64,000 nucleotides of DNA, taken from CAWAMR01 sp963783095. Its GTDB lineage: Bacteria; Planctomycetota; Planctomycetia; Gemmatales; Gemmataceae. The stretch lies in contig CAWAMR010000013.1 of the NCBI GenBank assembly GCA_963783095.1, positions 124,001 to 188,000 of the forward strand, written 5' to 3'. Every line of letters starts with the position of its first letter. Position 1 is the stretch's first letter. The position numbers were made by a program, and so were the translations under genes. Below the pieces are notes generated by a model. The model did no database searches, was not told the origin of the DNA, and saw only the letters and a program-made list of their open reading frames with translations. This document shows, one piece after another, positions 1 through 8,975 of the stretch.

Positions 1-2
1 GA

Positions 3-185
3 GGGGTCTACGTCTTGTGGTATCTGCCTCTGCTCCTGCTGATGGCTTTCCGGCCCAATTTATCCGACCACCGTCCGCCGCTGATTCACCCGGATACGGA
101 CTGGCTGCTTCGGGTGATGCGTGCTATTCGGAGGCGATTGTTGCGTGTCCAAAAACCACAACAACCCGTTGTCGGAGTGAAGTGA
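3..185 (+). CDS. C-terminal end of a polytopic membrane protein (partial)
   Basis: The frame is open from the window edge and stops at TGA 183-185, leaving about 60 residues. It opens with a hydrophobic stretch (VYVLWYLPLLLLMAFRP) followed by a basic tail rich in Arg, which looks like a last transmembrane helix and a cytosolic end. Glycosyltransferase family 87-type membrane enzymes end this way in related bacteria, but too little is left to assign a family. The next gene starts 115 bp downstream on the same strand. Confidence 0.5.
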   Translation, partial: GVYVLWYLPLLLLMAFRPNLSDHRPPLIHPDTDWLLRVMRAIRRRLLRVQKPQQPVVGVK

Positions 186-300
186 CCGTATGCTCTGTGA
201 CGATTACAATGGAATGCGGCGATCGCTCTTCACAATTCAGGGTTGCCGGATTACGATCCTGCTGCCTGAGGTTCGATGATCCGTCCCGGAAGGAGTCCCG

Positions 301-894
301 ATGATTCGGCAGGGAATCCGATCTTTATTGGCCTGCATGATTGTTGCGATGCTGGTCGGCGGACCCTACGCGTATTCGCGCCAGCAACGCTCGAAGATCC
401 GCAATTTTCGGGTTGTCGAAGACGGCAAGTTATACCGGAGCGGGCAAAATAGCCTGTATGGGATGGAAATCCTGTTGCGGGATTATGGAATCCGGACAGT
501 CATCTCTTTACGATTTGCTCAGAACCCGACCGATCGGCCGCCGGACTGGAAAGAGGAAGAATACTGCCGGAACCTTGGTATTAACTACGTTCGGATTCGA
601 CCTCGAGAATGGTGCGGAGAAAATGAAGGCTTGGTTCCGGCACAAGCCGGGGTCGATCGCTTGCTGGAAGTGATGGACGATCCCAGCAATCAGCCGGTGC
701 TAATTCATTGCTTCGCAGGAATGCACCGAACCGGCGTCCATTGCGCGATCTTTCGAATGGAATATCATCACTGGACCAATGCCGAGGCAATGGCCGAACT
801 CTATTCCCTTGGCTACACGCACCTCTACGAGCAAACGGACGTGTCCGGGTATCTGATGAACTATGTGCCGCGCTGGAAACGAAATGCTCCTTGA
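301..894 (+). CDS. Membrane-anchored or secreted dual-specificity protein phosphatase
   Basis: A 197-residue protein with an N-terminal hydrophobic segment (about residues 8-25), so the catalytic part is probably extracytoplasmic. The cysteine-phosphatase signature HCFAGMHRTG carries the C-x5-R catalytic loop (C137, R143). Residues 35-70 (NFRVVEDGKLYRSGQ and the following strand) match the start of DSP/SIW14-like phosphatases. The general acid Asp is not obvious and may lie in the 100-115 region. ATG 301 has an AAGGAG ribosome-binding site about 7 bases upstream, which decides the start. Substrate unknown: protein phosphotyrosine or an inositol-type phosphate are both possible. Confidence 0.85.
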   Translation: MIRQGIRSLLACMIVAMLVGGPYAYSRQQRSKIRNFRVVEDGKLYRSGQNSLYGMEILLRDYGIRTVISLRFAQNPTDRPPDWKEEEYCRNLGINYVRIRPREWCGENEGLVPAQAGVDRLLEVMDDPSNQPVLIHCFAGMHRTGVHCAIFRMEYHHWTNAEAMAELYSLGYTHLYEQTDVSGYLMNYVPRWKRNAP

Positions 895-907
895 ACTGGC
901 TTTGCTT

Positions 908-957
908 CAAAACTCCAAATCACAAACGAATCCAAATTCCGAAACACAAACAAAACC
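908..957. repeat. AT-rich CAAATCACAAA-type intergenic repeat, copy 1
   Basis: Low-complexity stretch built from CCAAATCACAAA and CCAAATTCC units just after the phosphatase gene. The same vocabulary reappears at 25416-25567, where it also occurs in inverted orientation. The rest of the gap to 1041 holds nothing I can identify. Confidence 0.5.
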
Positions 958-1041
958 ATTAACTAATTGCGCTCGTATCTTTGGGTGCACAGTCCCGCAT
1001 GTGCCGGTATAGTTGACCGCCTTACGACATTGATCTCGTTC

Positions 1042-2399
1042 TTATCCGCCCACCAATTCGGCAATCGGTTCGCCGTCATCGAGCAGTTGGTTGGGTCGGC
1101 CCGAGAAGTCGTTGACTTTCTCGCGATAGTCGATGCCCAGTGCGTGGTAAATCGTGCCGAGCACGTTTTGTGGCCCCAGCGCTCCGCTCTTGGGGCGTTC
1201 GCCGCGGCTGTCGGTTTCCCCGATCACCTGGCCCGTCTGAACCGCACCGGCAAACAGGGCAAAACTCGCATCCGGCCAGTGGTCGCGGCCCCTTCAGCGA
1301 GATCTTGGGCGTTCGGCCAAACTCGCCCCAGACCAGCACCATCACTTCCTTGTCCAGGCCGCGATCGTGCAGGTCGGTGACCAGTGCGTGAATCGAACGG
1401 TCCAGGAGCGGCAAGGCACTGCGCAGACTATGCCAGATGCTTGCGCCTCCAACCGCCTGAATCACGTTGCCGTGGTGGTCCCAAAGTCCCGTTCGCAGGG
1501 TCACGACCGGCACACCCGCTTCGACCAGCCGGCGCGCCAGCAGGAAATTCTCGCCATACCAGAAGGAGTCCGGAGTTTTGCCGACATAGATGAACTTGTC
1601 GTCCTTACCGCCGTAGCGATCCTTTACTTTGTTGGATTCCCGGTTCAGGTCGAACGCATCGCGGGCCTGCGGTGAGGTAATGATGTCGAATGCTCGAGCC
1701 GTGTAGGCGTCCATGTCCTGGCTCTCGCGACGGGTATCGAGATCGCGGCGAAGCGAGTCGAAAGAATTCAGCAATCCTCGGCGGTCCTCGAGTCGTGCCG
1801 GGGAAGTGCTGTAGTGAAGGCCCAGGTTGCGCACGCCATCGCCGCCGGCGATGTGCAGCGGCCGGTGCGCTGCGCCCAAATACTGCGGGTTCTCGTAGCT
1901 CGACGTGCCTGGCTGTACTCCAGGCTGACGTAGGACGGCACTTGTCCGCCGGTACCGCGGAATCGGCTGACGACCGAGCCGAACGCGGGCCGTCTTGGCC
2001 GACTTGGGGAAGCCGGTGTAGACCTCCTCGAGTTCGTGCTGCATCGGCTCGACGAACTGGAGCGATGCGGACCAGGGCCAGCTTGTCGGCGATCTTGGCC
2101 TGAAGCGGCATGTGTTCGCAGATGTCGAAACCGGGCACGTTGGTCTTGATCGGTTTGAATTCGCCGCGGAAATCGACCGGAGCGTCCGGTTTGAGGTCGT
2201 ACATGTCGAGATGGCTGGGCCCGCCCGCCAGGCAGACCATGATGACCGCTCTGGGTTTCTTCTGTGACTTGTTCTGAGCCTGGAGCCGAAGGATATTGGG
2301 AAGCGACAGGCCGCCCAGACCCCAGCGCACAATTCGCATAAAGTCGCGCCGACTCGGATTGTTGCAGAATCGACGCTCACCGCCCAAAAAGCTCAACAT
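1042..2399 (-). pseudogene. DUF1501 family protein, reading frame broken at least four times
   Basis: The product is a Tat-exported DUF1501 protein of about 450 residues, related to the sulfatase/alkaline phosphatase fold, role unknown. The start at 2399 gives a twin-arginine leader (NPSRRDFMRIVRWGLGG). Family landmarks follow in order but in changing frames: VCLAGGPSHLDMYDLKPDAP, then RPAFGSVVSRFRGTGGQVP (frame change near 2050 and 2000), LARRLVEAGVPVVTLRTG and VWGEFGRTPK (change near 1910), then GRDHWPDASFALFAGA and the C-terminal DFSGRPNQLLDDGEP (change near 1290). The last shift sits at a run of four C (1289-1292); three would restore the frame. Because frames are regained each time and conserved residues persist, indel errors are more likely than decay. 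Confidence 0.75.
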
Positions 2400-2565
2400 G
2401 CCAGCGCACTCGTTACCGGTTAAATTCTTTTCACTTATTCAAGATAGTGGGTTGAAGGGTCAACCTCAATCAATTTCCGCCGGAATCGTCCTATTTAATC
2501 TAGCGATCGTTATAGTTTTATGGTCGATGCAAAAGGGACGCCAAGGGTGGTCGAGGGACGCAACG

Positions 2566-3116
2566 ATGGCAGAACCAAACACGTTGGCAAAACTTCAGCA
2601 GAGTGAAGAAATCACAATTCACGCGTCGAAGGTTCCGTCGCTGCTGGCTCTTGCCGTCGGTTCTCTCACCACAGTCGTCGGGAGCTGGGCTCTCGTGATT
2701 TGGTTAGTTACTGGATTGGAGGTCTCTCTGCGAGTACTCGTCCTGTGCGCCGTCGGCGTAGTTCTCGGTCTGGGAGTTGTCGGCTGGGCGGTCCGCCAGT
2801 TATGGTCGGCCCCCTACCTCGTTCTCGGGCTAGAGGGGCTGCAAGTCTGTCGCTGGGTAAGCCAAGTACTAATGGACATCCCCTACCGCAACATCGCGTC
2901 CATCACTTATCAGAACGCGGAGCGATCGCGCAATGCGCAAATCGAGCTCATCGACCCGTTTGATCCTGCCACCTATAGTGCCAATTTGCCAACCGGCAGG
3001 TCTACAGTACAGTTGGCATCACCTGGTCGAATTTGCCCCGGTACGCGGCCAATCCTCGCGCGATTGTGGAAGCTCTACAACACCGTGTGTGTGCGTTCCG
3101 TCAGATGCGGCGGTGA
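2566..3116 (+). CDS. Membrane protein with bacterial PH-like domain, one frameshift
   Basis: Starts at ATG 2566 (MAEPNTLAKLQQSEE). Two hydrophobic segments (about residues 23-47 and 52-75) are followed by a region typical of bacterial PH/YdbT-like domains: APYLVLGLEGLQV, then DIPYRNIASITYQ. Near 2985 the sensible reading moves to another frame, which gives RQVYSTVGITWSNLPRY, NPRAIVEALQHRV and a stop at 3114-3116. Without the shift, the first frame instead runs on to 3303 with a composition unlike the domain. A short Lys/Ala-rich segment at 3121-3303 remains open and could be a separate small ORF, but I cannot support it. Function is unknown; such domains usually sit at the membrane surface. 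Confidence 0.6.
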
Positions 3117-3328
3117 TGCGATGGCCGGTCGATCGGAGGTCGCCGAGGCACTCGAGCGGTTTCTGAGCGGGCCGGTTGGCCAACGTGCCAAGCCTGCTAA
3201 AGCGCCGGGTGCAGGCGGAGAACAGAAAAAAGGCGCGACGAATCAGGGGTGCGTGAACTCTGCTGTGACAAATCCTTTGCCTGGAATGCTCCAAAGCCGT
3301 TAAGCTTCAAATATGAGGCGCAGCCTCG

Positions 3329-4772
3329 CTAAAAGCTCAACTGCAAGCTGAAGTTGATTCCCTGTGCCCAGAATGAGGAACTTGCCATTGGTACGGCCGG
3401 ATGGTTTACTCCATCGAAGGTATTGTCGATCTGGTTTCCGGGTCTGGCTACGCTCGAGAGGTAGATGAAATTGTAGCCGATCATGCCGCGCAAAAAGGGC
3501 GTGAACTGGTAACCGACATTAAGTGTGACTTCCGGGGCAACCGCGAAATGGTCGCTCGAGTATCGGCCAGATTGAATGGTGGCATAATTGCCGCCGCCGA
3601 GAGTTACCGGGTAGTTATTGATGGGAAAGACATTGGTGGTCCCATTGATCGTGATGACCTCGTGGGTGTCGCCGATGGCCAGCTTGGTTATCGCCCCGAA
3701 GGACCAGCGATTGAGGTTGTATCGGAACTGGGCTCCGAGCTGGCCGCCGTAGAACGAGTTGCGCGTGTTGAATTGATCGATCGTCTGCACGCTCGATCCA
3801 GGCGGTGCATCTGCCAAGACGTTCCCAAAATTGTCCGTATAGACGGTGTCCTGGAACAGGTACGAGTTGCCGACGATGGTGACCGATTCATCCAGCTCAA
3901 AATAGCGAAAACCACCCAACACGTTGAGCGACCAGTTGCTCGATCGATATAGGTTGAAGAGGCCGTTGATGTCGGTTCCCATGAATCGGCTCGACGAACT
4001 GACCGTTACACCGCCGGTCTCGACTCCGGGGAAACTCACTTGGGTGGAAAACGGCGCTCCCGCGACCGGTTCATTAAGGACCGTGTTGCCGCTGCCCGAA
4101 GCGTCCCAGGCACTGAATCCCGTGCTTTGTTGGCCCAGAAAGAACAGGCTGCCATCGATGCCGAAGGTATGCGACGGTTCAAACCAGCCGCCGGCATACA
4201 GGCGGATGCCGCCTTGCGCACCGTAATTCAGCGGGCCATTCAGATTGACGGTACCGGGCATTCCCAACCCGCCCGCGTTTGCCCCCTGGGACACAGGCCC
4301 CGTCGTGATAATGGGAGGCGATAGGGGTTGACTCTTGCTCCACCAGGTCAATCCTTCCAAACCAAACCAGAACACCGGATTGGCGACCGGGTCGCCCGAG
4401 AACAACGACCGATAAGGCGGCGGGCCATAAGGGGGAGGACCATAGGGGGGTGGGCCATAGGGCGGAGGCCCATACGGTGGTGGGCCATACGGGCCATAGG
4501 GCGGCGGGCCGTACGGTGGTGGGCCATATGGAGGCCCAGGCGGCGGGTTTTGCTTCGATGGTCCCGTGGACGGATTCTGCGTGGACGGCCCAGGTGACGG
4601 GAGCTGCGTCGAGGGCGGAGTCGCCGGAATCGGAGGCCCATCGGGTGGAGAACTACTCGCGTCTCCCGGTGGGAGCGCATTCGGGCGCAGGTGGAGTGAT
4701 TTGCTCTTGTGCCCGGAGAGTTCCAACACCAACGATCGAGTAAGCGATGGTCAGCAATAGTCCGAGTCGCAT
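3329..4772 (-). CDS. BBP7-like outer-membrane beta-barrel protein with PPYG repeats, frameshift near 4680
   Basis: The start I choose, ATG at 4772, has an excellent AAGGAGG site 7 bases upstream and gives a signal peptide (MRLGLLLTIAYSIVGVGTL, then RAQE). That frame stops after 39 residues, while the long downstream frame lacks a signal, so a single-base shift near 4680 joins them. After the leader come a Pro-rich linker and a run of PPYGPPP units, then about 330 residues of alternating beta strands (for example WFGLEGLTWW, GGIRLYAGGWFEP, MGTDINGLFNLYRSSNWSLN) ending in a C-terminal Phe (SLQLSF), as in outer-membrane barrels. BBP7-family proteins are planctomycete surface proteins of unknown function. 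Confidence 0.75.
4411..4540 (-). repeat. Tandem codon repeat encoding PPYGPPP/YGPPP units
   Basis: About ten imperfect 12-15 bp units (GGCGGGCCATA on the plus strand) inside the barrel gene, coding the Pro/Tyr/Gly linker between signal peptide and barrel. Such repeats readily expand, contract or collapse in assembly. Confidence 0.8.
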
Positions 4773-5193
4773 GGCAATAATCCTCCTTGACTTTCCCGGC
4801 GTGGATTTCACCTCACAACCAAAACGCGCCCGGATCGGCCCCTTGCGCGAGAGGGCTTACCATTTCCGCGGTTATATTGCTATGCTGGATTGCGAAGAAT
4901 TGATCTTCTTCCAAGGAATAATGGGGGATTTCGCCCGATGGCGAAGTTGCAATAGCCCGAGTGACCTGGCAATCTCGGGCGCGTTTCTAGCGTCCTGAAT
5001 TGCAAATTCGTTTCGTCAGTCGGCTTTGGTCAGTAGGTGCCGCGAGCCGAGCGGCACGGCACGCGAAGCGTGCCAACCTGCACGCCCCAGAATGCAATGA
5101 AAGTCGTTGGAACTGGTAGGTTGCGACGCTTCGCGTCGCGGTCCGGCTCGGCTCGCCGGACCTACTAATATCGGCACTCTCTTATGAAACGAA
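4773..5193. other. Intergenic stretch between two surface-protein genes
   Basis: About 420 bases without a supportable gene. It contains the ribosome-binding site of the barrel gene (near 4780-4790) and the palindromic repeat at 5033-5165. A short open frame at 4747-4998 has no recognisable start or composition and is not called. Confidence 0.5.
5033..5165. repeat. Palindromic extragenic repeat bounded by GTAGGT...ACCTAC
   Basis: Two adjacent imperfect hairpins. One half reads GTAGGTGCCGCGAGCCGAGC... and the other ends ...CTCGGCTCGCCGGACCTAC, and each contains its own inner palindrome (CACGCGAAGCGTG; GCGACGCTTCGCGTCGC). The whole block starts with GTAGGT and ends with its complement, as in REP/BIME-type elements. 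Confidence 0.7.
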
Positions 5194-5985
5194 TCAAGGA
5201 CTTACGCCTGAAACGACGGCGGGAGTAATCTGCGCACGCGGCGAAATTGGGTTGGCGAAATTGACCCAGCGCTTCTCGCCGGCCTGGACAACAATACTTT
5301 GATCGAGGTCAACTGGCTGGCCATCCGTTCCTTTCCACTGGGCACGGATGGTGTAAGTATAGGTTCTTCCCGGCTCCAGGCCGGTCGACATGAACTGGCG
5401 CGAAGTTCCGCCCTGATTCGTCTTCGCCCCATTGATCCAGACCGTTGCATCCGCCGGCACGCGGACACCGACGGTAGCATTGGTGTCTATACGGTTTGAG
5501 GTCGGCACACCTGTCCAGCCACCTGTTGGGCCAGGCTGTGCTCCCGGTTGCGGGGCTCCCGGAGGGGGATAATTGCTGGGAGCGGGGCCGTAAGACGGAT
5601 CGTAATAGCCTGGGTAGCCATAGCCATAGCCCGGATAGCCGTAGCCATAACCGCCGTAGCCATAGCCATAGCCTGGATAGCCGTAGCCATAGCCATAGCC
5701 GTACCCCAACCCGTAGCCCAGGCCCAACCCGATGCCCAATCCGAATCCGCCCAGCCCGTAACCATAGCCATAGCCACCGTAACCGAATCCCCGATAGCCG
5801 CCTCCGTAACCTCCCACGCCGCGCGCGACACCAACATGACCCGCACCGCCTCCGTGTCCTCCGCCACCTCCGTGTCCTCCACCACCTCCGTGTGCCTGGG
5901 CGACTGCAATGGGTCTCACACTGAGTAACCCTAATGTAACGAATAGTGTCGAAAGCGAGAAAAATGTGCGATAGTGAGGCTTCAT
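5194..5985 (-). CDS. Secreted glycine/tyrosine-rich protein with TIGR03000 domain
   Basis: Starts at ATG 5985, giving the signal peptide MKPHYRTFFSLSTLFVTLG... about 30 residues long; an upstream in-frame ATG at 6030 would put a charged extension before it. Residues about 30-70 are His/Gly-rich (GGGGHGGG), 70-135 are GYG/GYGYGYP repeats, then a Pro-rich spacer, and the last 80 residues match the planctomycete TIGR03000 domain (VRVPADATVWINGAKTNQGG, then YTIRAQWKG and VVQAGEKRWVNF). A surface or envelope role is likely; the repeats resemble structural low-complexity regions. The reading frame is intact. Confidence 0.8.
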   Translation of the reverse strand: MKPHYRTFFSLSTLFVTLGLLSVRPIAVAQAHGGGGGHGGGGGHGGGAGHVGVARGVGGYGGGYRGFGYGGYGYGYGLGGFGLGIGLGLGYGLGYGYGYGYGYPGYGYGYGGYGYGYPGYGYGYPGYYDPSYGPAPSNYPPPGAPQPGAQPGPTGGWTGVPTSNRIDTNATVGVRVPADATVWINGAKTNQGGTSRQFMSTGLEPGRTYTYTIRAQWKGTDGQPVDLDQSIVVQAGEKRWVNFANPISPRAQITPAVVSGVSP

Positions 5986-6362
5986 AGGTTCCGCCCTTCT
6001 GGAAGTGTTAGGGCGACCGCGATCGCCCATGATGCTCTTTCGACAGTATTTGCGAAAAGGACGATTAATATCTTGTCAGCAACTGAAAACGATCGAATGA
6101 AAAACCGGCGTATGCGCGATTAACGCGACTCTGTGGGTTTTTCGGTCTCCATTTGCGAACCGGGAAAATGTGGGGACATTCTTACGTTCTCCGCTTATAG
6201 TGGTGCTGACATGTAGCGATAAACGCGGCACCTGTCAAGAAGGGTCGTTGCCAATTTCAAACTGGGCTAAATGCGAAGTTGTTCGGCGCTGCGGCATCGA
6301 ACAACGTCACAGTTTGAAATAGTTACAGCCTTGCAGATACCATCAAACCCAGGAGTCCGACA
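5986..6362. promoter_or_regulatory. Divergent intergenic region upstream of the TIGR03000 and PQQ genes
   Basis: A 377-base gap between divergent genes, so it must hold both promoters. I see AT-rich patches (around 6060-6110 and 6170-6210) but no promoter pair good enough to place. AGGAG at about 6350 serves the PQQ gene. Confidence 0.3.
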
Positions 6363-7676
6363 ATGATGAAACAGGGATTATGTTGCAGTGTAATCGTCGT
6401 CGCCGTTTGTTTGTCTGCGCAAGCGGATGATTGGCCCCAGTTCCGCGGGCTTAAGCGCGATGGGGTATCGGGCGAGACCGGCTTGCTCAAAGAGTGGCCC
6501 AAGGGCGGGCCGTCATTGTTATGGACCTATTCCGATGCCGGTTTGGGTTACTCCGGCCCAGCCATTGTCGGCGATCGACTTTATATCTCCGGGGGGCGCG
6601 GCGACAGCGAGTACGTGTTCGCGCTCGACATCAAAAACGTCGCGGACAAGAAAGTGAAACAAGTCTGGGCGACCAAGATTGGGCCGCTCTTCCAATGGAA
6701 GGGGAACAACTGGAATAATGGTCCGAATGCCACGCCAACAGTCGGCGGCAAGTTGCTTTATGCCCTCGGCGGCGGCGGGGAGTTGGTGTGTGTGGAGATC
6801 GAAGGCGGCAAAGAAAGGTGGCGTAAGAACCTGCCTGAGGCACTGGGTGGAGAGGTAAACCCTATTGGCGGAGGCGCGGAACAACCCACTCCACTGGGTT
6901 GGGGTTATGCTTGCGCTCCGCTGGTGGACGGCGACAATCTCATCTGTGCGCCCGGTGGAAAGAAGGGACTGCTGGCCGCGCTCAGCAAGACGACCGGCGA
7001 CGTCGTCTGGCAGAGCAGCGAAGTTACCGATCAAACATCCTATTCCTCACCTTTGGCAGTTGAGGTTGGCGGCATCCGGCAATACATTCAGGTGACCAAC
7101 CCGGGTGTCGTGGGAATTGCTGCGAAGGACGGCAAGAAACTATGGTCGTATCGTCGTGAGCCGGCCTATGACGATGTCGTGATCGCCACGCCCATCTTTC
7201 ACGACAATCTTGTATTCTCGACGGTTGGTTTCGAGCAGGGTTGCGATTTGATCAAGCTCATCCCTGGCGGCGGCAAGATCGAGGTCGAGAAGGTCTTTTC
7301 GAATAAGAACGTGGAAAACCGCGATGGCGGAGTGGTGCTGGTCGATGGCCACCTGTATGGCCATTCGGAGAACAAGGGCTGGTTTTGCCAGGAATTCAAA
7401 ACCGGGAAAATCGTCTGGTCGGATCGGCAGAGTCTTGGACGAGGTTCCGTGACCTATGCGGATGGAAACCTCTACTGTTGTGCGGAGAAAGGCGGCGTCG
7501 TGGCCCTGGTCGAAGCAACACCCAAAGGTTGGAATGAGAAAGGCCGATTCAAGTTATCCAACCAATCCAAGTTGAGGCGGCCCAGCGGGGGCCTGTGGAC
7601 GCATCCGGTGATTTCCAACGGCAAGCTCTACATTCGCGATCAGGAGAAGATCTTTTGCTACGACATCAAGAAATGA
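6363..7676 (+). CDS. Secreted PQQ-like beta-propeller protein
   Basis: A 437-residue protein with a cleavable signal peptide (about 21 residues, ending SAQA) and an eight-strand-motif propeller of the PQQ/quinoprotein dehydrogenase type: WPQFRGLKRDGVSGE at the mature N-terminus, then repeated blades with GDRLYISGG, GKLLYALGGGGELVCVE, DNLICAPGGKKGLLAALS, DGKKLWSYRRE and DGHLYGHSENKG. This is the form frequent in planctomycetes, where most members probably do not bind PQQ and act as scaffolds. AGGAG lies 7 bases upstream of ATG 6363. It ends 4 bases before the convergent lipoprotein gene. Confidence 0.85.
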   Translation: MMKQGLCCSVIVVAVCLSAQADDWPQFRGLKRDGVSGETGLLKEWPKGGPSLLWTYSDAGLGYSGPAIVGDRLYISGGRGDSEYVFALDIKNVADKKVKQVWATKIGPLFQWKGNNWNNGPNATPTVGGKLLYALGGGGELVCVEIEGGKERWRKNLPEALGGEVNPIGGGAEQPTPLGWGYACAPLVDGDNLICAPGGKKGLLAALSKTTGDVVWQSSEVTDQTSYSSPLAVEVGGIRQYIQVTNPGVVGIAAKDGKKLWSYRREPAYDDVVIATPIFHDNLVFSTVGFEQGCDLIKLIPGGGKIEVEKVFSNKNVENRDGGVVLVDGHLYGHSENKGWFCQEFKTGKIVWSDRQSLGRGSVTYADGNLYCCAEKGGVVALVEATPKGWNEKGRFKLSNQSKLRRPSGGLWTHPVISNGKLYIRDQEKIFCYDIKK

Positions 7677-7680
7677 GCCG

Positions 7681-8097
7681 TCACAAGTCGGTCAACTGAA
7701 ACTCAAAGACATTTTCTGTGCCGAGTTTCACTTCGCGGATCAAGCCGGAGAGATCGGGATTGCGATATTTCCGCGATGGGCCGGGATACGGATTTTCCGC
7801 AGAGGGCAGGGGGCTGCCGTTGTCGGCGATGGTCACTCGGTACCAACCCGGCGCTACACCCGCAGAGCCTTCCGATGCCAGGGTGAAATGGCCATCGCTG
7901 CCGATGGTCCCCTTGGCCAGGGGGCCTTGGGAGCCGCGCTCGATGTCCGGCGTGAAAACGATCAAGCCGCCCTTGATCGGCTGTCCCCGAAAATAAACAG
8001 ATCCCTTCACGGCCACCGTTGCCGAGTTTTTTGACCCACATCCGCCCAGCAGCAAGCAATAAGCACCGGCGACCAGCAAGAGCACGCGGGTCGGCAT
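7681..8097 (-). CDS. Lipoprotein with carboxypeptidase-regulatory/transthyretin-like fold
   Basis: A 138-residue protein with a lipobox (LLLGGC, Cys at about 20). The mature part, VKGSVYFRGQPIKGGLIVFTP, then GSDGHFTL and GVAPGWYRVTI, follows the pattern of small planctomycete lipoproteins with a single Ig-like regulatory domain. No catalytic motif is present. Function unknown; location is the periplasmic face of a membrane. Confidence 0.8.
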   Translation of the reverse strand: MPTRVLLLVAGAYCLLLGGCGSKNSATVAVKGSVYFRGQPIKGGLIVFTPDIERGSQGPLAKGTIGSDGHFTLASEGSAGVAPGWYRVTIADNGSPLPSAENPYPGPSRKYRNPDLSGLIREVKLGTENVFEFQLTDL

Positions 8098-8205
8098 GAT
8101 GGTTCACTCCTCCGAGTTCGAGGGAATCTCTCACTTCTTTGTTTCGGTTCTCCGAAGATGGAACTTGATTGCTTTTGATTTTTGGCCAGCGCCGAATCCA
8201 GGCGG

Positions 8206-8811
8206 TCAGGGTAACAAGTCGATCACCGCAACCAGGCTGTTCGGCGCTGCGAGAGGTGCGATCGAATTCCCCGACTGCAAACGCTGAACAAGCCGATATG
8301 CAAAGCCAAACTGTTGAGTCGCGTCGGATTGAGGATCGCGAAAAACAATCACCTGCCGATTGTTAATGTCCACCACCCAGTAATCTACGATCCCAGATGC
8401 GGCATAGAGACTGGCCTTCTCTTGAGTGTCGTACGCAAGGGTCGAATCGCTAACTTCGACGACCAAGACTGCAGATGTGGGATGGGTCGGATACTGGCGT
8501 GCATGACCGGAGATCACTTCCAGATCGGGTTCCGGATCAAATGTTGCGCCAAGGACCAAAGGCAATTGAACGCGGACGTGGAAGGCAGCGCCGAAAGCGA
8601 TGCGTAGAGCATCATGACCGAGCACGATGGTCATCGAGTGCGGTCCGTTTTGTGGTGATTTGACCTGAATCGCTCCATCGATCAATTCGACCCGTTGACC
8701 CTGAAAAAAGCCAAGTTCACCCAGACGATAATACTGCTCTTGAGTCCATCTGATGGGCTTCGGATCACTGGTTTGCTCGATGAAGGGGCCAGGAAGAACG
8801 ATTGTAGACAT
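8206..8811 (-). CDS. Uma2 family (PD-(D/E)XK nuclease-fold) protein
   Basis: A 201-residue protein with the Uma2 order of motifs: RWTQEQYYRLGELGFF, QRVELIDGAIQVKSPQ (first acidic residue), DPEPDLEVISG, LVVEVSDSTLAYDTQEKA, and LYAASGIVDYWVVDINNRQV. The family has the restriction-endonuclease fold and is greatly expanded in planctomycetes and cyanobacteria; its biological role is not known. E and D in LIDG, PDLEV and VVEVSD are the likely metal site. Intact frame; no partner gene beside it. Confidence 0.9.
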   Translation of the reverse strand: MSTIVLPGPFIEQTSDPKPIRWTQEQYYRLGELGFFQGQRVELIDGAIQVKSPQNGPHSMTIVLGHDALRIAFGAAFHVRVQLPLVLGATFDPEPDLEVISGHARQYPTHPTSAVLVVEVSDSTLAYDTQEKASLYAASGIVDYWVVDINNRQVIVFRDPQSDATQQFGFAYRLVQRLQSGNSIAPLAAPNSLVAVIDLLP

Positions 8812-8975
8812 TCATCAAGTTCCTTTCGTGATTGATTCGTTCAATCGGCGGAAAACTTGCTCATTGTAGCCGATAGGCAACATGGCCAACTAAGAAATCC
8901 GCCGAGCCTCCTTTGCGGATGGCCACTTGTCATTCCGTTCAATGCTGTGACGATCACGAACCGACAGACCGTCTC

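Noticed and set aside
967..1380. Plus-strand frames over the DUF1501 gene as separate genes
   Set aside because: They are antisense to recognisable DUF1501 blocks on the minus strand.
4411..4540. Regular repeats considered as a CRISPR array
   Set aside because: Units are contiguous, without spacers, and encode PPYG repeats in frame; no Cas gene is in the window.
5496..5928. Plus-strand open frames rich in Ser/His or Ala/Ile
   Set aside because: They are the antisense of the GYG repeat region in the TIGR03000 gene and have no start or family.
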